From Nemertoderma westbladi (lineage: Eukaryota > Xenacoelomorpha > Nemertodermatida > Nemertodermatidae), in contig JAUCBJ010000765.1 of assembly GCA_032718475.1 (NCBI GenBank), positions 36,913 through 100,912 on the forward strand: a stretch of 64,000 nucleotides of DNA, written 5' to 3'. A program made the position numbers and the translations under genes. The stretch's first letter is position 1; the number at the start of each line of letters is the position of its first letter. This document shows, piece after piece, positions 20,952-30,900 of this stretch. The notes under the pieces were generated by a model. It did no database searches. It was not told where the DNA came from and worked only from the letters and a program-made list of their open reading frames with translations.

Positions 20952-23547
20952 CATCTATCTGTCGGACTATCAACGATTTATAGGTGACAAAGAGTTGAGC
21001 AGACAGCTGGCTGGACTTCACCCTACTAGTGAAGGAGCCAAATTTGTGTTAGACGCATTAGATGCGGAAATGTTAGTCGCAGAGCAGGCTAAATTTGATG
21101 AAAGCATCCTCCTCGCTAGGGAACAGGAAGAACAATTAAAGAAAAAACGGATAGAAGACAGAAAGGTAGCAGCAGCGGCAGCGGCAGAAGTTCAAAGAAA
21201 GGCGGCAGCTGCAGCGGCAGCGGCAGAAGCTGAAAGAAAAGCGGCAGCGGCAGAGGCAGAGGCTGAAAGAAAAGCGGCAGTGGCAGCGGCAGAGGCAGCG
21301 GCAGCGGCAGTGGCAGAAGCAGAAAGAAAAGCGTCAGCGGCAGAGACAGAAGCTGAAAGAAAGGTAGCAGCGGCAGAAGCGGAAAGAAAAGCGGCAGAGG
21401 CAGTGGCAGCAGCAGAACGGAGGGCATCTGAAGAGACAGTCCAACTAGAGTTGGAAAATCTTCAAGAGAAGCAAGATTACTTCAATAAACAAAGAACAGC
21501 TAAGTATATGCAGATGATAAGTCGATCTACTCCCAAGAGACAGGGATTTACATCATCTGATGAAGGCGATACAACAGATCCTGAAGGCGGAGGAAATAGA
21601 TCTCGTTCCAGCAGACGTAGAAGAACGCCTCACCATCATAAATTGCCTAATTTGCCCCCAGCTGTGAGAAGGCAACTAGCTAGTGCAGACTTAGGTAGTA
21701 CAGAACCCACAGACCAAATTATTAGAGTAGAAAGACTCCCTACTATAGTAGATGAGCCTGAAATAATTAGGCCTGTTCTCGAAGCCACCCCTTCTGTGAT
21801 AGAGACCCCTGTACTTCCAGAACCTAACTCTAAATTCCCTTTGCACAGTACTAAACTACCTGTACCCAGTAGGACTGTTCCAGAGTCAATTCCAGTCCTG
21901 GACGCCAAGCGAGACATTAACGATTTATCGCCCGTCGTCCCTCGTCTACCCGCTACTATGTTGGTGGCTCCCGCTTCGGCGGTAGAGTGGGTGGATGAGG
22001 GACGGCGGGAGATGGGCCTCCTGCTCGGGCAGCTGACGGAACACCGTTTGTGTTCCTCTCAACAGGTCCGGGAGATGGAAGGGACTGTTCAACAGTTAAA
22101 GGGAACAGTCAGAGAGGGTAGGTTAGAGTTGCAAGAAGTGCAGCAGAGTATCGCGTTAGAACGCGATAAATTAGTAAATATACAAAGGGGTATAACACCA
22201 CCCCCTGTAACAATGTGTCAACCTGTTAGGTCTGAAGTATTTCATGCGCAAGGTGTGGAGCCTACACGCATCTATACTGCTAGTGAAGTAGAAACTCCTA
22301 TAGTAAACCCTATTAAGGGTAACGATAAACCTGTTGATAATGATATTCCATATAGACCTGATCATAATCCGAGAAATTTATATACCGATAACTCGATATT
22401 GAATAATACGATGGCCCAAGAAAGTTTTACGCGTCAAATGGCTAGAACCGAAGCCCGTCAAGCGGTAAAGGTGGGAGAGATCGTCAAGTTCAATGGAGAT
22501 GAGATGAAATGGTTACCTTTTAATGAATATTACAAAGATAACATACAGAACTCTGTGCTATCTAACGGAGAGAAACTTAGATTCCTCATCGAGTGCTTGG
22601 AAGGATCTCCCAAGTTAATGGCGTTAAAGTTTATTGGACATCCAGATGGATTAAGACAAGTTTGGGATACACTAAACATCAGGTATGGTAATAGGAATAA
22701 CATAGCTAGGTATTTGTATGCGAAATTGGTAGCGCCACGAAAGTTTCATAGCAGCGGGATTATAGAATTTTCCGATGAGATCCAAGAGATTTGTAGACAA
22801 TTAGATTGGCTAGGTAAGTCTCATGAGTATCAGAGTTCTATGGTTATTGGAGCTGTAGCATCTACCTTGCCAAAGGGTGGAGTAGGTACTCGTTGGGACA
22901 AACGAGTTCTATATATGATGGAACAACAACGAAGAGACCCTACCATGGCTGATCTCATGTCATTCTTAGATGGAGAGGTAAAATTACAGCTCCTAAAGCA
23001 GTCCAGAGAGAAGACACTGGAAAATAAGGTAAGTGAAAAACCCGTTTCTAGGAGAAAGGTAACACCAGTGTGTTATACAGACGACGGCGAAAGCCAGACC
23101 TCTCAAGAGGATAACAATGGGAAAGACACCGAAAGATCTTACTATGTCAACAAAGCGCCTAAAGGCGTAAGTAAATTTAAGTCTCGAACCAGTGATAGGA
23201 GAGAACAGGTAACAAAAACTCCTCCTACGTCTCCCAAGAGAGTTCATGGAAGAAAGCCCGAGGAAAGAACGAGTGTGCACAACATTACCCAAGGTAAAGT
23301 AAGTAACATCAAACCAAAATGTGCATTGTGCGACGGGCACCACCGTTTAAGTGTGTGTGATGAATTCTTAAAGAAATCCCTAAAAGATAGACGTGATGTC
23401 ATGTGGGATAAGCGGTTATGTTATAATTGTCTCAGACAAGGACACCAATGGCGAACCTGTTATTCCGATGCGAGGTGTGCTAAGTGCGGCGCGAAACATC
23501 ATATCTTGTTGCACACGAATTTGAAAGAAACAGCCCGAGTCAGGTAA
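20920..23547 (+). CDS. BEL/Pao gag polyprotein with zinc knuckles
   Basis: 875-codon frame (ATG to TAA) encoding the structural protein that would package the retrotransposon RNA. Residues about 75-175 are an Ala/Glu/Lys/Arg-rich segment (AEAERKAAAAEAE type), predicted as a long charged helix or coiled coil. A disordered Pro/Ser/Arg-rich middle follows, then about residues 515-690 carry the DUF1759-type gag core of Pao elements (FNGDEMKWLPFNEYY; ECLEGSPKLMAL). The C-terminus holds zinc-binding motifs: CALCDGHHRLSVC, the canonical CX2CX4HX4C knuckle CYNCLRQGHQWRTC, and CAKCGAKHHILLH. The frame ends where the protease should continue, and the protease resumes in another frame, which suggests a frameshift lesion near 23535. 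The Ala-rich segment is longer than usual for this family and is made of near-repeats, so it may have expanded by slippage. Confidence 0.8.
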   Translation: MKSSQKKDAIDIYLSDYQRFIGDKELSRQLAGLHPTSEGAKFVLDALDAEMLVAEQAKFDESILLAREQEEQLKKKRIEDRKVAAAAAAEVQRKAAAAAAAAEAERKAAAAEAEAERKAAVAAAEAAAAAVAEAERKASAAETEAERKVAAAEAERKAAEAVAAAERRASEETVQLELENLQEKQDYFNKQRTAKYMQMISRSTPKRQGFTSSDEGDTTDPEGGGNRSRSSRRRRTPHHHKLPNLPPAVRRQLASADLGSTEPTDQIIRVERLPTIVDEPEIIRPVLEATPSVIETPVLPEPNSKFPLHSTKLPVPSRTVPESIPVLDAKRDINDLSPVVPRLPATMLVAPASAVEWVDEGRREMGLLLGQLTEHRLCSSQQVREMEGTVQQLKGTVREGRLELQEVQQSIALERDKLVNIQRGITPPPVTMCQPVRSEVFHAQGVEPTRIYTASEVETPIVNPIKGNDKPVDNDIPYRPDHNPRNLYTDNSILNNTMAQESFTRQMARTEARQAVKVGEIVKFNGDEMKWLPFNEYYKDNIQNSVLSNGEKLRFLIECLEGSPKLMALKFIGHPDGLRQVWDTLNIRYGNRNNIARYLYAKLVAPRKFHSSGIIEFSDEIQEICRQLDWLGKSHEYQSSMVIGAVASTLPKGGVGTRWDKRVLYMMEQQRRDPTMADLMSFLDGEVKLQLLKQSREKTLENKVSEKPVSRRKVTPVCYTDDGESQTSQEDNNGKDTERSYYVNKAPKGVSKFKSRTSDRREQVTKTPPTSPKRVHGRKPEERTSVHNITQGKVSNIKPKCALCDGHHRLSVCDEFLKKSLKDRRDVMWDKRLCYNCLRQGHQWRTCYSDARCAKCGAKHHILLHTNLKETARVR

Positions 23548-24475
23548 GTGAGTCCGAACTATATGTCCAATTCAGTGATGTGAACGACACTGACCAAAGT
23601 TCTGAGATGGAAGGATTCTACACGGACGAATTCTCCGACGAAAACGAATCCTGTTATCTAATAAACACCGCGGTGTATCGAGCGCTTACGTATGAGACTG
23701 AAACCGATAACGAAGCGCACCCGGCTATTCCTGACCGACAACCATCTTGGAAAGCACCAACTTCCAACGTCGGAATCCTGGAATTCCCTGTAGTTCAGCT
23801 AAGAGTCCATGGATTGAGTAAGAGTTTTATAGTCAACGCACTCCTGGACTCCGGCAGCACAGGAACGTTCATCGATAAAGAACTAGCCAGACATCTTCAC
23901 AAGACATCTTTGCAGGACAACCCAAGTTCCGAACTAAGTTGAACCTTTCAGGAATTATGCAGGTTTGGAAATCTACAGTAGCTACAGACTACTATTTAGG
24001 TGCGTTGTCCACTCCCCAAGACGAACTAGGAGAACACAGTATAAGGTCAGTAAAAATGGTGGCGATAAAGAACTTTGCTACCAGCCAAGTAGAACCTTAC
24101 AACTGGGATGAAGACGATTTTACCCAGCAACATAATATCCCTAGATTCAACACAGACTACCCAGGGGTGCAAATTTTAATTGGCCAAAATGCGCATGAGG
24201 CACTTGAGACACTAGAGAAACGACCTGCTCGACCGCAACCATTGCTAACTTATGCGGGAAGAACTAGAGTAGGTTGGTACTTCACTGGACCTTCCCGTAG
24301 AACGCTCATGGAAAGATTACCCACTGAACAAGTGCACCATGGGAAGAAGAAATCAGTGAGGGAGAAATCACACCTGAGGGAACACCATACTCCTCAGATA
24401 ACGACGATATTACTCAGCTATTTGACGACGAAAATACGGTAGACCTCCTCACTGAAAGTGAAGCTTGGAGAAACC
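23530..24475 (+). pseudogene. BEL/Pao protease and start of pol, frameshifted
   Basis: Continuation of the Pao polyprotein in three frames. The first part (to 23942) has the retropepsin-like active site LLDSGSTGTFID, with the catalytic Asp in DSGST. The second (23939-24340) contains VQILIGQNAHEAL, the flap-side part of the same DUF1758-type protease. The third (24343 onward) is an acidic stretch (ITQLFDDENTVDLLTESEAW) typical of the linker before Pao reverse transcriptase. The frame changes near 23940 and 24340, and some protease sequence appears to be missing between parts one and two. Nothing of the reverse transcriptase follows. Confidence 0.7.
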
Positions 24476-24477
24476 AA

Positions 24478-25799
24478 GTGCACCTTTGCCATGCAAATGC
24501 AAATTACCTGCAAATCGCAGGAGCACCTATGGGCGGTCACCACAGTAGTGATTATTCTATAATCAGTTCGTACAAAGTACTCAAGAGGGCGATAACTATT
24601 TCGCTACGGACTCCTTCATTCTTTCGTACTCTGGTGGATGATGTTTCGCCATTAACGATGAGCGACTAACTGATGAGCATTTCGAGTTCATGAAGATTGC
24701 ATTCAACTCAACGTGCAGGAATTTATATAATAGTGATGCCATCCAATTTACAATGGAGTACTCCCATGCTAGTGTCGACTACCTCGATCTAACGATAGCT
24801 GCTAATGCCTACACCCTTAGAACTCGTTTATTTAGAAAACCAATGGCTAATAAACTACCTATTATGTACTCTAGTTTCCACCATAAACCTACGTTACGGG
24901 CAGTGGTGAAATCGGAAATTTTGCGTATTCGCCGTTTAACTGACTCAAACCATTTGTTCACATGTTATAAACACCAGTACCTCGAGTTGTGTGAGAACCG
25001 AGGCTATCCGCTGGATTTCCTCCTCTCCCTCCATGCATCAAACCCAACACCTCTTGGTCCAGTGCCGATCACGCAGCAGCCGTCTTTACCAACAGAGGGG
25101 ATAGTCCATCAGCACCCCAAAATTTGAATAAGACTACATCGAATGGGCCAAAATACACCTCTATATATCTCCCTACGACCCCACAGTTCCTGCCTGTCCT
25201 AGCGCCCGTTATCCGCAAATATAATGCTGACTTGCGTTCGCTAGGTATTAGTGTCCAAACGGTCCCGCGTAACCTCCCAGCCTTTAGGTATTAGTGTCCA
25301 AACGGTCCTGCGTAACCTCCCATCGTTAGGTAAACTGTTGATCACCAAGTCCGAGCCAACTCTGCCTCTTGGTAATCACTCTTGCAATGGGCCTCGTTGC
25401 AAATGCTGCTCGGCCGTTCTAGACCAGCGCCGGACACCATGGGGTGACCCCATTCATGGGAGATTTAACTGCAAATCATTTAATGTGATATATTTTATCA
25501 AATGTAAACTGCATCCACACTTGTGGTATCTCGGCCAGACAGAACAGCGTTTACATGAGCGCCTCCGAGGTCACCGTAGTGCCATAAATGACGCAGCTGG
25601 CAAGGGGCTAGGAGTCGATTTATCGAGTCCTGAAGTCTTGCTACTGCAACACTTTGTTATTTGTGGGATCGGTGCGCTCAATATTACATGTTCTAAAAGG
25701 TTTACTAACCACGAGCGTAGGATTCATTCTGAAGCGGTTCTAATTAACTTGCATCGCCCCCCACTTAATACTGTAGTTCCCCGTATTGGTCTGTACTAA
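24478..25799 (+). pseudogene. Penelope-like element: RT remnant plus GIY-YIG nuclease
   Basis: C-terminal part of a Penelope-like retroelement protein, which combines reverse transcriptase with a GIY-YIG endonuclease. RT motifs in order: QIAGAPMGG (24478 frame), then FFRTLVDDV, whose VDD matches the catalytic YxDD box with Tyr replaced, then after a frame change near 24660 IQFTMEYSHASVDYLDLTI and TRLFRKPMANK, the RT/thumb region. After another break (stop at 25125-25127) and a 43-bp duplication comes the nuclease: the cysteine cluster CNGPRCKCC, VIYFIKC in the GIY position, WYLGQT in the YIG position, RLHERLRGH, and a final HSEAVLINLHRPPLN. The N-terminal RT fingers are missing. At least three lesions make it inactive. 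The nuclease portion (about 25284-25799) is intact as a frame. Confidence 0.8.
25242..25327. repeat. 43-bp direct duplication inside the Penelope-like ORF
   Basis: TAGGTATTAGTGTCCAAACG starts at 25242 and again at 25285, giving two 43-bp copies with a few differences. As 43 is not a multiple of three, the duplication shifts the frame and itself breaks the ORF before the nuclease. Confidence 0.85.
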
Positions 25800-26500
25800 A
25801 ACATGTGGACTTTGTTTTGTATATTCTACTTAGGATTTTGTATTAATCAGTTTGGTTTATTTTATATCTTATTGTTTTGCTAACTATGTGGCTCGCCCCA
25901 CATGCCCGTCTTTATGATAATTTCAACTCCAGTCATACAGCTGCTATTTGCTTTTTGCATAGCTGGCCCCTCTGGATATTTACCCTATGGCGTAGTTAGT
26001 ATTACTCAATCATTCTGTTTGTTTTATTTAATTAAATTTAAAGATTTTATTACTGCTTTTATTTCTGAGGTTTTTTTTACATGTTTTTTTTATATGTTTT
26101 TATACACATGTCATTCGTATACACTATATCACTGTTGTTTTATTATTTTATTAGCCTTTATTTGTTTTTATAGATATTCTACTTAATAGCAGGATAGGGT
26201 ACACCATTGGTTTAGTTTTTATTTACTGTTAATTTTTAAAAGTTTTTAACATTTTAATACCTTTATTTTAAATTTTGATTTGAGTTAGTTTTGGTGCATT
26301 ATGAATTTCCGATATAATTTCAAACCATGCTCAACTTCTTCTACCGGTCTGCCACTTTACACAGCTAATATCTTTATTAAAATAGTCATAACTACTGTAC
26401 ACTATACAGTACCATAACGGTATCGGTTTTGTATATATCTTTGAAGGTTTTGAATTGGTTGTTTTAGTTAAATTATATTAATATTGTGTTTAAAATAATA
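25800..26500. other. 3' non-coding part of the Penelope-like element
   Basis: T-rich sequence after the nuclease stop codon with no gene. It leads into the ribozyme-like motif, so it is probably the element's 3' untranslated region. Confidence 0.45.
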
Positions 26501-26548
26501 TACCACTGAAGACGCGCGGGAAGCGTGAAATAGCTACTGTATATGGTA
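26501..26548 (+). ncRNA. Candidate hammerhead ribozyme of the Penelope-like element
   Basis: Stem I: TACCA (26501-26505) with TGGTA (26544-26548). Core CTGAAGA (26506-26512) fits CUGANGA. Stem II: CGC/GCG (26513-26515 with 26523-26525) closing GCGGGAA. Core GAAA at 26527-26530. Stem III: ATA/TAT (26530-26532 with 26540-26542), then A26543 as the cleavage-site nucleotide. Penelope-like elements are known to carry hammerhead motifs with very short stem III. One flaw: an extra U (26526) lies between stem II and GAAA, which may reduce or abolish activity. Confidence 0.5.
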
Positions 26549-26661
26549 AACTAACAATATTTTATATAAGCCGTGGCTCAAGACCCTTACTCGTCATTAA
26601 TATTTATAATTTGAGTATGCTTACGCCACGAAAGGCATCGTTCCATTACATTAACTCACTT
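26549..26661. other. Short junction between retroelement and satellite
   Basis: About 110 bp of non-repetitive sequence between the ribozyme-like motif and the first satellite unit. No element end was recognised. Confidence 0.4.
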
Positions 26662-27076
26662 GATATTTTTACTAAGAGTTCCCTCTATCCACTGCTATTT
26701 TTACTAAGAGTTCCCTCTATCCACTGCTATTTTTACTAAGAGTTCCCTCCATCCACTGCTATTTTTACTAAGAGTTCCCTCTATCCACTGCTATTTTTAC
26801 TAAGAGTTCCCTCTATCCAATGCTATTTTTACTAAGAGTCCCCTCTATGCACTGCCAATAAGAGTTCCCTTTATCCTCTGCTATTTTTACTAAGAGTTCC
26901 CTCTATCCACTGCTATTTTTACTAAGAGTTCCCTCTATCCACAGCTATTTGTGCTAAGAGTTCCCTCTATCCAATGCTATTTTTACTAAGAGATCCCTCT
27001 ATCCACTGCTATTTGTGCTAAGAGTTCCCTCCATCCACTGCTATTTTTACTAAGAGTTCGCTCTATCCACTGCTAT
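26662..27076. repeat. Satellite array, left fringe of 32-bp units
   Basis: About 13 head-to-tail units of 32 bp (CTATTTTTACTAAGAGTTCC then CTCTATCCACTG). They are the same satellite as the main array but lack 4 bp in the TTTATTCTAACT part. Units vary by point changes and one is partly deleted near 26845. The 32-bp length means no long reading frame exists here. Confidence 0.95.
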
Positions 27077-27907
27077 TGTAAGCGGATTCAATTCCCTTGC
27101 ATTATCCACCCGAAAATGGGACCAGTGGCATTTTACCAATATAGTTGGCGATACGAGATTACCAATAATAATCTCGCCTCATAACCAACTCGGGGGGGGG
27201 GGATACAGGCCCTAAAGCCACAGAGAGGGGTGAGAGGTCAAACCACCTCACAGAGAGAACACATCTAGTCAAGGCTAGTGGCAGGGGGTAACACTCACAG
27301 GGAGTGCCAAAGTGACAATTAGTATATAAGCCAATAGCGGGCAGGGGAGCACGTGGGGAAAGATAGGAAAGTATCCATTGGGTAGCAAAGGGCCGAAGTA
27401 GAGTAGAGGTGAAACCAATATCTATGTGAATCAATCATATAGTTATCCTGATTACTGATTTACCGGTCAGTTCATTAATCACAGAGTTGCAGACCGGTTA
27501 TAGTTTTTAACCGTCACTACATCATATGTACACACTGCTGTTGTAATTCTGTATTGCGATTTCAATCATATACTGCCATACATTCTGTACTATTATTATT
27601 GGAAAATTAACATCGAGAAACACAAACTCTGTTATTTTTCCCCAACCGCCTTCGGCCAAAACGACACTAGCCCAGCAGATCAGCAGTCAAGTGACGCGTA
27701 TAAATCTACCCGGTTGGGATCTCAGATCCCATCACAGTTAAAAACTCTCCAACTTACAACCAGAACTGTGACCGCAACACACCAAGATGAGTGAAGGACC
27801 ATGACCTACTATAACTTTACGCCTGCAGCAGCATTCCGGGTCGTGTTATAGTAGGTCATGGAAGGAGGAACGCCCCGAGAATCAGAGGGAGAAAGAACAC
27901 TCTTCCA
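27077..27907. mobile_element. 831-bp insert in the satellite, possible solo LTR
   Basis: Unrelated DNA interrupts the array. It starts TGTAAGCGG and ends CTCTTCCA, so it has TG...CA termini, and CTGCTAT lies on both sides (27070-27076 and 27908-27914), although that word is part of the satellite and so weak as a duplication. The insert fits precisely within a 32-bp unit. It has a TATA-like GTATAAAT (27698-27705), an 11-G run (27192-27202) and a perfect 17-bp hairpin near its right end. No protein is recognised. Confidence 0.4.
27799..27861. repeat. Perfect 17-bp inverted repeat, 29-nt loop
   Basis: CCATGACCTACTATAAC (27799-27815) and its exact complement (27845-27861) enclose a GC-rich loop. 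It lies near the right end of the insert in the satellite. It could be an RNA stem (for example a terminator-like or export structure of an LTR element) or an ancient element end. Confidence 0.8.
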
Positions 27908-30900
27908 CTGCTATTTTTTACTAAGAGTTCCCTCTATCCACTGCTATTTATTCTAACTAAGAGTTCCATCTATCCACTGCTATTTATTCTAACTAAGAGT
28001 TCCATCTATCCACTGCTATTTATTCTAACTATGAGTTCCATCTATCCACTGCTATTTATTCTAACTATGAGTTCCATCTATACACTGCTATTTATTCTAA
28101 CTAAGAGTTCCATCTATCCACTGCTATTTATTCTAACTATGAGTTCCATCTATCCACTGCTATTTATTCTAACTAAGAGTTCCATCTATCCACTGCTATT
28201 TATTCTAACTATGAGTTCCCTCTATCCACTGCTATTTATTCTAACTAAGAGTTCCATCTATCCACTGCTATTTATTCTAACTAAGAGTTCCATCTATCCA
28301 CTGCTATTTATTCTAACTATGAGTTCCCTCTATCCACTGCTATTTACTCTAACTAAGAGTTCCCTCTATCCACTGCTATTTATTCTAACTAAGAGTTCCC
28401 TTTATCCACTGCTATTTACTCTAACTAAGAGTTCCCTCTACCCACTGCTATTTATTCTAAATAAGAGTTCCCTCTATCCTCTGCTATTTATTCTAACTAA
28501 GAGTTCCATCTATCCACTGCTATTTATTCTAACTAAGAGTTCCATCTATCCACTGCTATTTATTCTAACTATGAGTTCCATCTATCCACTGCTATTTATT
28601 CTAACTATGAGTTCCATCTATCCACTGCTATTTATTTTAACTAAGAGTTCCATCTATCCACTGCTATTTATTCTAACTATGAGTTCCATCTATCCACTGC
28701 TATTTATTCTAACTAAGAGTTCCATCTATCCACTGCTATTTATTCTAACTATGAGTTCCCTCTATCCACTGCTATTTATTCTAACTAAGAGTTCCATCTA
28801 TCCACTGCTATTTATTCTAACTAAGAGTTCCATCTATCCACTGCTATTTATTCTAACTATGAGTTCCCTCTATCCACTGCTATTTACTCTAACTAAGAGT
28901 TCCCTCTATCCACTGCTATTTATTCTAACTATGAGTTCCCTCTATCCACTGCTATTTATTCTAACTAAGAGTTCCCTTTATCCACTGCTATTTACTCTAA
29001 CTAAGAGTTCCCTCTACCCACTGCTATTTATTCTAAATAAGAGTTCCCTCTATCCACTGCTATTTATTCTAACTAAGAGTTCCCTCTATCAACTGCTATT
29101 TATTCTAAATAAGAGTTCCCTCTATCCACTGCTATTTATTCTAAATAAGAGTTCCCTCTATCCACTGTTATTTATTCTAAATAAGAGTTCCCTCTATCCA
29201 CTGCTATTTATTCTAACTAAGATTTTCATCTATCCACTGCTATTTATTCTAACTAAGAGTTCCATCTATCCACTGATATTTATTCTAACTATGAGTTCCC
29301 TCTATCCACTGCTATTTATTCTAACTATGAGTTCCATCTATCCACTGCTATTTATTCTAAATTAGAGTTCCCTTTATCCACTGCTATTTATTCTAACTAA
29401 GAGTTCCATCAATCCACTGCTATTTATTCTAACTAAGAGTTCCCTCTATCCACTGCTATTTATTCTAACTAAGAGTTCCATCTATCCACTGCTATTTATT
29501 CTAACTAAGAGTTCCATCTATCCACTGCTATTTATTCTAAATAAGAGTTCCATCTATCCACTGCTATTTATTCTAAATAAGAGTTCCATCTATCCACTGC
29601 TATTTATTCTAACTAAGAGTTCCGCCTATCAACTGCTATTTTTACAAAGAGTCCCCTTTATCCACTGCCACTAAGTGTTCCATCTATCCACTGCTATTTA
29701 TTCTAACTATGAGTTCCCTCTATCCACTGCTATTTATTCTAACTAAGATTTTCATCTATCCACTGCTATTTATTATAAATAAGAGTTCCTTCTATCCACT
29801 GCTATTTATTCTAACTATGAGTTCCATCTATCCACTGCTATTTATTCCAACTAAGAGTTCCCTCTATCCACTGCTATTTATTCTAACTATGAGTTCCATC
29901 TATCCACTGCTATTTATTCTAACTAAGAGTTCCGCCTATCAACTGCTATTTTTACAAAGAGTCCCCTTTATCCACTGCCACTAAGTGTTCCATCTATCCA
30001 CTGCTATTTATTCTAACTATGAGTTCCATCTATCCACTGCTATTTATTCTAACTATGAGTTCCCTCTATCCACTGCTATTTATTCTAACTAAGAGTTCCA
30101 TCTATCCACTGCTATTTACTCTAACTAAGAGTTCCCTCTATCCACTGCTATTTATTCTAACTAAGAGTTCCATCTATCCACTGCTATTTACTCTAACTAA
30201 GAGTTCCCTCTATCCACTGCTATTTTTTACTAAGAGTTCCATCTATCCACTGCTATTTATTCTAACTAAGAGTTCCCTCTATCCACTGCTATTTATTCTA
30301 ACTAAGAGTTCCCTCTATCCACTGCTATTTATTCTAACTAAGAGTTCCCTCTATCCACTGCTATTTATTCTAACTAAGAGTTCCCTTTATCCACTGATAT
30401 ATATTCTAAGTAAGAGTTCCGTCTATTCACTGCTATTTATTCTAACTAAGAGTTCCCTCTATCCACTGCTATTTATTCTACCTAAGATTTCCCTCTATCC
30501 ACTGTTATTTATTCTAACTAAGAGTTCCATCTATTCACTGCTATTTATTCTAACTAAGAGTTCCCTCTATCCACTGCTATTTATTCTAACTAAGAGTTCC
30601 CTCTATCCACTGCTATTTATTCTAACTAAGAGTTCCCTCTATCCACTGCTATTTATTCTAACTAAGAGTTCCCTTTATCCACTGATATATATTCTAAGTA
30701 AGAGTTCCGTCTATTCACTGCTATTTATTCTAACTAAGAGTTCCATCTATCCACTGCTATTTATTCTAACTAAGAGTTCCATCTATCCACTGCTATTTAT
30801 TCTAACTAAGAGTTCCCTCTATCCACTGATATTTATTCTAACTAAGAGTTCCCTTTATCCACTGATATATATTCTAAGTAAGAGTTCCGTCTATTCACTG

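Larger units (their letters stand above)
19974..24475 (+). mobile_element. BEL/Pao LTR retrotransposon, truncated after protease
   Basis: The order gag, zinc knuckles, aspartic protease is that of BEL/Pao. Reverse transcriptase, RNase H, integrase and the 3' LTR are absent: homology stops at about 24475, where sequence of a Penelope-like element begins. Frame changes near 20930, 23535, 23940 and 24340 show it is inactive. Confidence 0.75.

Noticed and set aside
21116-21427. Leucine/proline-rich minus-strand ORF
   Set aside because: Antisense shadow of the Ala/Glu-rich gag segment.
27159-27434. 91-codon minus-strand ORF in the satellite insert
   Set aside because: No family recognised and it lies in a probable LTR-like sequence.
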